From Trichoplax adhaerens (Eukaryota > Placozoa > Uniplacotomia > Trichoplacea > Trichoplacidae), in assembly GCF_000150275.1 (NCBI RefSeq), contig NW_002060950.1, forward strand, positions 980,106 to 1,044,105: 64,000 bases of DNA, given 5' to 3'. Both the position numbers and the translations under genes were made by a program. Under the pieces are notes generated by a model, which searched no databases, was not told the origin of the DNA, and worked only from the letters and a program-made list of their open reading frames with translations. Position 1 is the stretch's first letter; each line of letters starts with the position of its first letter. Shown here in pieces: positions 1 to 11,600 of the stretch.

Positions 1-889
1 TACTGTATATTGAGGCCAATCCTAGAAATGTCAAACTGTCTGGTATTGACCTCAACATAAATATTGTAGTAGGGTAATGAAGATGCTAATTTACTATTAT
101 AACACACGCCGGTGATACTGTTAAGTTGCAAGTCGTTGCAATGACACTCTTGGAATTGCTTTATCCGCAGAATCAATCAATCCAGTCACTATTTACAGAT
201 AAAATCGTATGTAGTACTCAACATCTACAGAATGATGGAAGGGACTTTGGAGGACAACTGTAGCCTTTAAGTCCAAATGATGATAGAATACTGTGTAGTT
301 GAGGGATTACGGACATGTTTGAACGGGCCTACAATCCAATCCGAGATTGATGATGGAGCACTGAACAAGCATTATAATTATCAGGGACTTTTCTCTTATA
401 AGCCGCTATGATTATGATGATGATGCAAGAGAGGACATTTTTAGAGACAACAGCGGCCTTCAAGTTCCTATGGTCATAAGAGTAGTTGTGGAAATTAGAC
501 TGGTCTACAGTACAGTCAAATCGTGTTCTGCACTGTCATCAAGTCGAAGATAGATCCTGCAGCACTGAACAACCGTCATCATGATGAAGGGACTTTTACA
601 GATAGAATTGAATTGGTCTACAGTACAATTAAATCGTTTCCTTCACTGTCAAGTCCAAGACATATCATTGGATTTATGTAGCAAACGTCAAGATGAAGGG
701 AAACGGCCATACAATAGTTGTATTCCTTGAACTGGTCTACAGTACCATGGACTACTCAATGACATAGGTCATGGTTATCTAGTAGTCCATGACAGTACAA
801 TCCATTGGTGCTGTTCATCGTCATCTACTTAGGGGTTGTCATCAAGATGGAAGTTCAATTGGCCATACAGTAGTAAAGTAATTTATGCA
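1..889. repeat. Degenerate repeat region
   Basis: No coding sequence is recognised. Diverged copies of a unit containing 'ggtctacagtaca' followed by 'aaatcgt' and a 'cactgtcatcaagtc'-like stretch recur near 500-540, 610-650 and 730-750. These look like old tandem copies that have drifted. The stretch leads into the well-preserved 304-bp array that follows. Confidence 0.45.
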
Positions 890-1860
890 AAATGATCAGG
901 CCTATTGGCCATGGCTACAAACATCCTAATGTAAGGCAGTTTGTTTCAAGCCTTCTCCAGTCCAAATGGTCATAGAGTAGTACGGTAGAGTAGTTTGTGT
1001 GATCATCATGATTGGCTATTAGCCATGGCTACAAACATCCTAATGTAAGGCAGTTTGTTTCAAGCCCTTCTCCAGTCCAAATGGTCATAGAGTAGTACAG
1101 TAGAGTAGTTTGTGTGCATCATCATGATTGGCCATTACATGTCTAATGTATCAGTAGGACAGCTTAAACGAAGTGTATAATAAAATTTAAGCAAAATGAT
1201 CAGGCCTATTGGCCATGGCTACAAACATCCTAACGTAAGGCAGTTTGCTTCAAGCCTTCTCCAGTCCAAATGGTCATAGAGTAGTACGGTAGAGTAGTTT
1301 GTGTGCATCATCATGATTGGCCATTAGCCATGGCTACAAACATCCTAATGTAAGTCAGTTTGTTTCAAGCCCTTCTCCAGTCCAAATGGTCATAGAGTAG
1401 TACAGTAAAGTAGTTTGTGTTCATCATCATGATTGGCCATTACATGTCTAATGTATCAGTAGGACAGCTTAAACGAAGAGTATAAAAAAATTTAAGCAAA
1501 ATGATCAGGCCTATTGGCCATGGCTACAAACATCCTAACGTAAGGCAGTTTGTTTCAAGCCTTCTCCAGTCCAAATGGTCATAGAGTAGTACGGTAGAGT
1601 AGTTTGTGTGCATCATCATGATTGGCCATTAGCCATGGCTACAAACATCCTAATGTAAGGCAGTTTGTTTCAAGCCCTTCTCCAGTCCAAATGGTCATAG
1701 AGTAGTACAGTAGAGTAGTTTGTGTTCATCATCATGATTGGCCATTACATGTCTAATGTATCAGTAGGACAGCTTAAACGAAGAGTATAAAAAAATTTAT
1801 GCAAAATGATCAGGCCAATTGGCCATGGCTACAAACATCCTAATGTAAGGCAGTTTGCAA
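890..1860. repeat. Higher-order tandem repeat, about 304-bp period
   Basis: The word 'gatcaggcc' recurs at about 894, 1198, 1503 and 1808, which gives three full units and a partial one at a spacing of 304-305 bp. Each unit contains two similar subunits beginning 'ccatggctacaaacatcct', followed by 'gtccaaatggtcatagagta', so this is a dimer-of-monomers arrangement. Copies differ by only a few bases. No open reading frame runs through the array. Confidence 0.9.
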
Positions 1861-3784
1861 GCCTTTCTCCTATGCAAATGGTCCCAGGCTTAGGATGTTG
1901 TTGTTGTTGTTGTTGTTGATTGTGGTGGCGGGCGATTTTAATTTCCCGTTTGACTGACCTGCATTGTACTGTAGGTGTACAATAAGTACTGTACTGGAAG
2001 TCTTTTCGTACTGCTCAACTGCAGCCTGGTCCCTTGTAGACGGTCATGGTACAAGGCTATAGTATAGACTACACTATGATCAGTTGAGTCCGGAATAGTA
2101 CACAGTACTATAGGACAAGAGGCATTTTTCCGCCCAAATTAGCCTGCTACTACAGTATATCGAGTACAGTAGAAAGTGACGGGAGGCTACAGTAAAGTAC
2201 TGTAGTCAGTTGGTGGCACTTGGTACTGACTAGCCTTGGCAGGAGTGATGCTGGATCACTCATACATAGACTATACAAACACCTATAATGGATGTCTTTC
2301 AACTGAAAGTCAACTAGGCAGTTAAGAGGTGCAGGTTCGGGCACGATTGGGACCGGATGGGTCTTACTATTATTTCTGTACTGGACCTAGCTGGAGTGGC
2401 AGTTATTTCTTGCATACAAACAGCCTAGTCAAAAAAGGGTAAAATTAATCCACATTTCATTGGTGCTCAACTGCATTCTAGCAATGATCCAAAAGGATGG
2501 ATGATCAAACTATGGAAAAAGTAGAATTTGGCATATTAGAATGGGCATGCAGGTGTATCTGTCATCGCTTTATTACTAGTTTTGAATCGGATGTGCGTTG
2601 GAATGATGTCATTGTGGGTAAGTGCACAGATCGATCGACTCATCGTTGATCAAAACATGCAAAACTTGTTTTGATCCATGGCTAGGTATGGATCGAGCAG
2701 AAAGAATTCTTGTCTGCCTTGATCGATGTCTTCTAGCGGTAGATATCGTTTACTTTTTCATCACTTGCTATATCATGATACAGTACAAGAGTCTTTTCCA
2801 GCCCTTGATGGATAGGATAGCTGTAGAATATTTCAGTTTTTATCAGTTATTGCTGTCTATCATTTCCAGACTAGTATAGATATACGCATATTTCAGTTTT
2901 CGTCAATGCTAGATATTATCAAATATCTTCCCAACAACTCTCAATGTATTGATGCAATAGAATGGAGAGAAAGAATTCTTTCCAGCCTACAAGATGAAGG
3001 TTTCTCAAAAGATTGAAGATATAGTAGTATTCAGTTTTGGTCAATTTCTAGGTGTTATACTACAGAAAGAATCACTCCTAGCCTTGAAAGATAGGATAGC
3101 TTAAAAGGATCAATGTACATTCCTTTTCATCAATTTGCACGCGTCTATCTCACAAGCTTTGTGCTTAGACGTACAGTATAGTATTTTCGCATAGAAGGAT
3201 TAATGACTTACAGTATTCTATAAGTTACGTTGTACAGCAATCGGGTTGGAAATGCCGTATCTACAGTATGCAATTTGTTAAATATGCATTCATAACACGC
3301 TTCTGCATAGTTAATCCCCTTGCGATATCGACGTTAGCTGTCATGGCGAACCTCGATTCCTAAAATGCAAATTCAGCCATACTCTACTACTACTTCCTAA
3401 ATAGTCCATGATTGCACCACGCCTAGGTACATGATGACGATACCTACTTTAGCTGTCAAAGCCAACCTCAATTCCTTAAATGTAAATTCAGCCTGCTCTT
3501 CTACTACTTGGAAAGTAATCCATGATTGAGCCATGATAACAGCAAGTGAAGAACGAACAAAACACTCTTCATAACCCAGTGTAGAACACGTTCAAGTAAC
3601 ACCTATTTTATCCTCAGTTAGTTTTTGTCTCGCAGAGACAAAAACGCATGCTGTACAAGTTGGACAGTTTACAGTAGCAAATTAATTTACTATATTCAGG
3701 TTTTACGACTTCTAGTACGAGGGTTGACGCCATGGTGATATTCAATGTCTTGTATTCTATTCTATTACAGCATTATTACCAGCG
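1861..3784. other. Non-coding upstream region with a diverged 116-bp duplication
   Basis: Short open frames here show no recognisable protein. A (TTG)n run lies near 1900. A diverged direct duplication starts 'ttagctgtca' at about 3333 and again at about 3449 (period 116), each copy continuing through 'caaattcagcc' or 'taaattcagcc'. Degenerate units carrying 'gataggatagct' lie at 2810-3100. The final bases before 3785 contain an acceptor-like 'ctattacag', which may end a 5' UTR intron of the TRF gene. Confidence 0.4.
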
Positions 3785-6700
3785 ATGGACACTACCAAAG
3801 CCAGTAGCGAATTAAACTTACGATTAAAACTGGCAGCAATGATTATTCGATTGCTAGAAATTGGACAAGCAGACACTAATACTGTCGATACAAGCAAAGT
3901 CGACGTCGACACTCTGCATCCGTTGGAAGAGTTAATGCGAATATTTAATGAAATTGCCTCATCTTTTCCATTTTCCAAATGCCAGCTAGAGGAAATGCGA
4001 GAAGCTTTCAAAGTTCAGGTAATACCATTTGCCAATAATGATCGTGCATTTGTTGTAATCAGTAACACTTATACCTAGTGCAATCGATGCGCAGTTGTTG
4101 ACTAACTGATGTAGGTGTAGATGTATGGCAAATCATGATGTACTGTAGTAGTGTCTTCAAACTCGACATACTGACACTGTAGCGTTAAAACATATATGGA
4201 TAAAAGATCAGGACTGATTATGCAAATGTCACTGTGGCGATAGCTTTGTATTTCTATCATACTTGTAAATAACCTTGCATCATACAATGGATACTACAAT
4301 AAAAAGCTTAGGTAGTTATTTCTCGTCGTAACCAGCTACAAATAAATAATTCTTACAATCTTGTATCAAATTTTACAGCTATTTGGCGAATTATAGAGTG
4401 GATACTACAGTATATTCTATCACTTTAACACAAGTTTATGAAAGTATAATATTGTCGCTACTTCAATAGAATTAGTAATGTCTCATTTTGCTTAGCTTTT
4501 GCCATGATAGGTGATTTATATTTCTGGTATGTTAATGAATGACTGATCTGATTCTACTTGCAATGTTGCGATTTTTTACAAGTTTAAAGCAATTCCTTTT
4601 ATTCGTTGTTATAATCTCTACTTTAGTTACAATTATTGTAATCTTTTTCCTGCCGTAACAAATTTTGCGTACGCTTTATGTAATGGAATATCGATTCAAT
4701 CGCTTTTAGGCTTTTCTCTGTTGTTGTCGTAGTGGCGACTATCCAAGAGCCAACGCTGTATTAGAAAGACAATTTGGCACCGGAAGACATAAACAAAAGG
4801 TAAATTAGTATTGAGCTCATGACCTGTACGTATGTAGTCGATATTGCTTTTAATTTTTTACTATTCCAACTTATTGCAGCTAGTGGTCATTACCTTTAGT
4901 TTTGTTCTACATATATGATGTAATATCATTAATAGATTAGATTAAATTGCATGAAAAAGTCAATCAATAAATGAAATGTACTAAGTTTTAATCACATTTG
5001 ATTACGGTTTATTACAATTATTCGATAGAAACGTCGTGAATTACACCAGCTATTGACTCAATTACAGTACGGTGAAGCTATGTCAGACTCTGAAAGTTAC
5101 ACCGACTTTCTTAGAAACCTGGGTAAATTTTTAGAAGATCCTATCAAGAAATTCAGTATGACCCCGCTGCACCTGTTTATAACTGAGGTAACGCAGTTAC
5201 TATTAATCTTTATGATATCATAGTCTTACTAGATTAAATAGAACAATTATTATTTAAGTGAATGATAGCACGCTAGATCATCTCTTCCTAATAACTACAA
5301 CGCAATTATTCCTCCAAGCCATTTACTTCCATGAATATAAGTGTATCTAAATGTCAGTAGTGAATGAGTTATACTTCGCATAAATGTTATACCTATATCT
5401 CCTACACTCATAAATAGCGACCTTTTAGTTGAATTTGAATTAGTTCCTTTTCTTACGACTTATAATCTAGTAATTACAACTCCAGTTCGTCTTCGTATGG
5501 ACTAGTACTCACATTAGCATATGCTGGAATTTATACAGTACGATAATAACAATAGTAAAAATGTTATGTGAACTGCTGTACGTACTTACCGACGTGGCGT
5601 AAGGTAACGTCAGAGTATGATGGGAGATGCAGTAGCATTTACTATGCTAATTCACTATTTTATTTCCGAATGCATAGAATGATCCTAGCGTGCCTGAAAA
5701 GGATGCTTTATCTAATGATGACAACCAGCCTCGCAGGTGAGGGTACAATGTACATACATTAACAGTCTTCTGTAGTAGTACTTCTAGAGCTAATCTAACC
5801 TTTTAGTAACATTTAAACTATTGACTGTGGAGCTCTTTTACACGTACTTAAATCTTTGCAATCCCGTTTATATATATATTACTACATGCAATAAAATAAC
5901 TGTTTACATCTTACCTCAGTGATGACGTTCAAGAGTCTGCTGATAAGGACATACATACTGATGAACCTCCAATCGGTAATCCTAAATACCAGCAATTGAG
6001 TTATTGAATATATTAAACGATGTTATGGAAATCCTACATTATGTAACTCCTATTATAAAGTATGCTCTACGGCATTATCGGCATTCTCTTTATTTGAGAT
6101 GTATAAATGTTTACTTGCATTATTGTGCCCAAGTGTATTTGAAACGTTGAATTTGAATAAGCTCACTGGGGAGAATTTATCATTATTATCTCATATGATG
6201 TAATTATACGCTTAGTTCCTGTCAAAAAACGAAGGAAAGCCACTCCTCGAAAAATTGTTACGATTGAGCCAATGTTAAACGAAAAGCCGCAAACGAGATT
6301 ACAAACAAGCAGCAATAGTGTATGTTATCTCTCTGCATTAATGTAGCTCTTAGTGGAAAAATTTAGTTCCAAGTTTCTTCTCGTAACTTCATAGAGTGCT
6401 ATTATTCTGGTAAGAATTTAGTTTGTAAGTAGTTTACTTGTTAAATTTAAATTATATAGCCTGCTTCCGCAAAAGTGAATGAAAGTGACCAGTTTTCCAG
6501 CCCCTCCGAAAGTAAGGAAAAGAAATCGAGAACTGCTAAACAAAAAGCTGTTCGCAAAATCGATCTGCAACTGTAAGTTGTTTACACTTGCTTTGTGTAC
6601 AGTATGTGGTATATGAATGAAGTTTCTTTCACCTAATTTACTATCAAGAAACTCATTCGTTAAATATAATATCCTTATTGTATATTAAATTGTTCATAGT

Positions 6701-7762
6701 TTAGTATCTCTGGAAGAGTTTCACATTTCTCCCTTCTCTTTTAAATCCAATTTTGTCGCTATATTTTTTTTAAAGAATTTATCAAATTGTTATTGTTAAT
6801 ACTGTTATTTTTACGTTGTATCAGCGAAACTACTGTATTCATTGGAAGGCGGAGATTGATATAATGTATTCTTACTTTTAGAGTACATATACCTTTATTC
6901 GTATAATAGATATAAATATATATATTTGGAATGTGTTCTCGAGAATCTTATGACGATCACATATAGACTTATATGAGCAAAGGACATTTCGTTGCATTGC
7001 ATTATAATATCACGTACGATCATTGATATTGACTTCTAAGACTATTATTATTATTTTATTGAATATACAAGACAACGTTCGACGCAAGAAGAGGAGAATC
7101 AAGAAATAGAAAATCAGAGTCCTTCAAAGCATTCAAGTCGTACGATCCATAGCTTAAAAAAGCCATTAGTTTCTTCTTCTCCCTCAACTATTTATGATTC
7201 AACTCCAAAAAGAGTGAAACCCGCATCAGATAATCCGGATAAGGATTTAACTCCAAAAAAAGCAAAATCCGCGGTACGAGTATCAGTTAATCCAGATAAT
7301 GATTCAAGTCCGAAAAGAACGAAGTCTGCGGTGCGAACATCAAATAATCCCAATAATAATTCTACTACGAAAAAAGCGAAACCTATCATATCAACATCAG
7401 ATGATACAGCTGATTCAGATACTAGTTCTACAAATCAGGAATTGACGAGGAAATTTCGTCGTCGCCACGGTCGTCAGTTATCTTGGCATAGTGATAGCAT
7501 CGCTGGTGAATCGAGTGATGAAAACATATTTACTCGAATAAATAGAAATAGGGCTGCTATTACATCACCTCAGCCTAAAACGTTTCAAAAGAAGCGTATG
7601 AAACGGCCATGGAGTCAAAAAGAGGAAGATAATTTATCAGAAGGAGTGCAGTTATACGGCGTTGGTAATTGGGCTATGATTTTATCTGAATTTAATTTCG
7701 TAGCAAGAACGAACGTAGACTTGAAAGATAAGTGGCGAAACATGAATAAAAAAAAGGACTAA
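3785..7762 (+). CDS. TERF: TRF-type telomere repeat-binding factor (shelterin)
   Basis: This gene probably binds double-stranded telomeric DNA and dimerises through a TRF-homology domain. Reconstructed exons are 3785-4018, 4710-4799, 5029-5187, 5936-5975 (uncertain), 6216-6319, 6460-6572 and 7072-7762, about 476 residues. The first three exons encode a helical TRFH-like domain, including CRSGDYPRANAVLERQF, which matches the TRF pattern of a repeated helical hairpin. A basic Ser/Lys-rich linker follows. The last ~55 residues form a Myb/SANT domain with W, W and W-type spacing (RPWSQKEEDN...GNWAMIL) and the telobox VDLKDKWRNM at about 462-471, diagnostic for TRF proteins. The linker carries a degenerate ~20-residue repeat ending KSAVR. 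The ATG at 3785 is the first in the frame. The weak point is exon 4: the good acceptor at 5919 gives the wrong phase, so either the AG at 5935 is used or a small exon is missing. It cannot be assigned to TERF1 or TERF2. Confidence 0.87.
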
Positions 7763-8672
7763 ATATTAAAGTATCGATTATAGCAATATAATGGTCTTTC
7801 TTTCGCATATCTTGTTATGCTGTATATCGGATCGAACGAAAGCTTTCTAATTCATAATAGGTTATACAATGTAAAATACCGTATGTTTTTATATAAAAAG
7901 GTAGCAATCGTATTTATCTGCATACTACTATAAATAAAAAATTTACTATCCGATTTTTGTGTTTATCCGCAAACTCTGAAAGCTGATTAGTGGAAACTGT
8001 CAGGTGTATATATAATATACAGTTTATACGGACGGAGAGTATATTATTGCAGGCGTTAGTTTCAGCGAAGGATTTTGGAATTGTGGACGCTCGCTGGGAA
8101 GCGAACGGGTTCAACTAGTCATATATTAAAGACTACTAGTCTATTGTAAGTGCAGAATCAGCGTGGTTATCGTTCCGAGAAGATAGCAGTAAAATATACT
8201 TTAGTAATGTCAATATAAAAATTTCTTGTATTATTGAATTCTTTTTAATCATTATGTAATGATATCTCCCAGGTTTAGTGTGAGTTTCTGTGGAACTAGT
8301 GAAAACCCACTAACAATGTTCGTGTATGGAGACTTGTTATCGTATGTTACGCGATATGTTCAGAGTTCTCATGCCGTCTTCAAAAGTTGTAGGAATTTCT
8401 AAGTTTTATCATGTCACTAATTAACATTAACCAAAACGTTTTAAAATCTTGTAGAGTATTAATAAAGTAAGAAAATCTTCAAATAATTTGCAGCGATGCA
8501 GAGTGAATGCTTTTCAAGAGATTTTAATCAAATTTTAGCGCATCTAGCTTCTAGCTAATTGATAATCATAATTGATAGATATACTGGACATACTCGTACA
8601 TACATAATTACAGCCTCAATAGGACTAGCTTTGACATCGGCTTTACTATAATTCTGTATTCAGTTTAAAATA
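7763..8672. other. Convergent intergenic space between TRF and IDE
   Basis: This 0.9-kb AT-rich stretch separates the stop codons of two convergent genes and presumably holds both 3' UTRs. Apart from the AATAAA at 7933, nothing else is recognised on either strand. Confidence 0.6.
7933..7938 (+). terminator. Polyadenylation signal for the TRF gene
   Basis: An AATAAA hexamer lies about 170 bases after the TRF stop codon on the same strand. It is the first consensus signal downstream. No experimental cleavage site is known. Confidence 0.5.
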
Positions 8673-11600
8673 CTAAAGTTTAGATTTCGTATCGCTATCG
8701 AAAGGTCGTACATGAGGATAGAGCGGCAGGCAGCTTTTGAACTCGCTTGGATTTTTAATGAGGATATGCTGAAATATTCAATACATGAAGTTTGTTAATG
8801 AGAATAATGTATCTTAACGATATTAAATAATAAAGATATTAGTTACACCTAAATTGTAAAAAATGCAAACTATATTTGATCAAATTCCATATGAATTCAT
8901 GACTTCCAAATCCTAACATGTACGCAGCCACGGAATAATGACAAAAATATTTCATTTAAATACTTACATTTTCATTTGAGTTACTATCTGTTGCATCTTC
9001 TGATAATGTATTCGCAGCTGTGTTATCAATTATTATAATTGGAAATTAAGATATATTGCATACAGAAAAATGAACATATGCCGATTTACCTGCAACTTTC
9101 CTAGACACGACTCTAACGCTCAATTTCTTACGCTTAGGAGCGTCTTTTTCAATCAAATCCTTTTAAATGTTGAACAATAAATAAGATAAATGCAAACGAT
9201 TCTATATCTATCTATAAGTGTTGAATTTACTGACAATGAACCATAGGATAACTGAATTTATCGATTTTACCATGTAAAATTGGAGCAGTTCAGTTTTATT
9301 GACGGTCTTCAAGTAATTAATCTCGATATTGTCTGAAAGTATTGAAACAAATCGCAATATTATCTTTAGTAGAGCAAATAAAAATGTGAACGATACACAG
9401 TATAAAGGCTTATGTTTAGCAAAGTGGAACCTCGATCAAAGTTATATTGTCTGCTAACTATCTCCGAAAAATATCGGTGGCATTCCTCATTCAATTTTTT
9501 AGGTTTTTCAGATTTTCTAATAATTAAAGCATTCAGGTGCTTTCGAAAATTCTCTTCTGTTAATAATTCCAAGTGTTCCTAATGTAATTACAGTATACGT
9601 AATGATAATGTGACAATTGGTAACGATTTTAGCCTCATACATAGCATGAAGATAGCGTCTACCTTCATTGATACCATGAACGCCTCGATCCTTGATTCAA
9701 CAAATGCGGGATTATGATCAGATTGCACAAGAACCCTTAATCCCTGTAATACAGTACACATATTTTATTTACAAAAAGGAACGCGTCATTGGTAATTTAA
9801 ATTATCATCGAAGCATTATAAAATATTTACTTGTGCGCCATGCGCTCTTCTCACTCCGCTAAATACGATATATCCTATTTAGCAAAACATAATTGTTCAA
9901 ATGAAGGCGATACTATTATTAATAATAACGTAGAAAACATCTTAAGACATACCTAATTGTTCTTTTGTTCGCAGGATGTCAAAGCAAGGTTCGTTTATCA
10001 CTTGACAAAATAATTCGATGAGAGAATTGGTGGTAGTGCTTTGTAATCCGTACTAAACATGGTCGTATGGAATAATGCTGTTAATATCCTTGTAAATTTT
10101 TACTTTATTTTTTTATCATTATCTGGTAAAGTGTGATCGTTTTACCTGGTAGTAGACTTCGATACATGATGATGGATGTACATCATTGACTACCTCGAAT
10201 AAATAGCTGCAACCTGTGAAATAATATAATACAGAAATCATAAGCCCTTATTCTATGCGAATACTTCAAGAAAATTTTACAAGTATAGTAGAAAGGTAAT
10301 AATGAAGTTTATGTACCATCTTGAAGCTGAATTTGTCTATGTTTCATACGTTGGGATGGTAGTAATGCTTTAGTTCCCGCACAATCACGAAAGACTGAAC
10401 ATACTAAAGTACTAATTTCAATCGCTTCCTGCCAAATTTACAAAGGGGATTTCTTTAAATTTGACGATATAATAATAATGACTATGAAGAAACGCGCTAA
10501 GTAAGTACTTTATTATTACCTCCTGTGTTAAATTTCCCATCAATAATGCTTCAATATAAAGTCTTGAAAGAAATAAAGGTATAAAGGCTTGTACTTGTTC
10601 ACAAGATATATCTAAGGTAAATACAGTATTTGGTAAATAGCTTTATTATGAGAACAATTACTGTCAATCGTAAAAGTATCTTACCATCTAATGCATCTGA
10701 CAGGTCGTCATTTGTCCAAAAGGTGTCTTCCAGTAAATAATTGACATAATAAGCGGCGTGCATATACGGTTTCTCCGCTTTAAAATTAAGCAGTTGTCGT
10801 TTGTACTAGTTGAGAAAGTGATCGCCAGTTGAGTAGCGAGTATCGCTTACGTGATCTTATGAAATTTTAAATTTACAGGCATAAAATTTTTTCACATATT
10901 TTGAAAAATATTTACCTCATTTTTGATAATAAGGAAACGTTTTGGATCAATCTTGAATTGGGCAACTTCATTCAATATTTTTGAAAGTAATACTTTTTGT
11001 TTATCGTTATATCCTCTTATAATTAACTGAGGAGGAGAGAAATATCTTAAATATCCGTGTGATCTTCGTCAATAATGATGCCTTGATAATTTCTAATATT
11101 TACCTGAATACCATAAAATGTTGCATGTAAAATATAGCTAATTCCAGCAATTTCAGCATCATATGCAAACTCGTTTAAGGAATCCATTACCAGAGTTACA
11201 AATAATCTTGTCATATTAAAATGAGCTGGATCTACGTAGGTAAAAGGGCTAACATATGTACGTAGATAATAAACAAATATTATACTCAGGTTTTTCGAAC
11301 GAACTTAAGTTATTCATATGCCGTAATTGCACTGTATAAATACAAAGCTAATGTATAGTAACCTTGTAATGTCGAAGCAAAAGCAAGCTTTTGGAAGGAA
11401 GAAAGAATTGTCTTGTTTAAACCATGTCTTCGAAAGAGAATCCTCCTAAATGTACGAGTAATTGCTCGCATGTGAGTATATTACTTATTTAAGTCCAAAA
11501 AATGTAATAAAATACCAACATAACGAAGATTAAAAGCATGTTCAATTAGCTCACATACCTTGATGATAGTGGGGTATTGGGTTGGCTAAAACAAACAAGT

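Noticed and set aside
890-1860. CRISPR-like array
   Set aside because: The repeats are ~150-304 bp, have no short spacers and lie in animal DNA.
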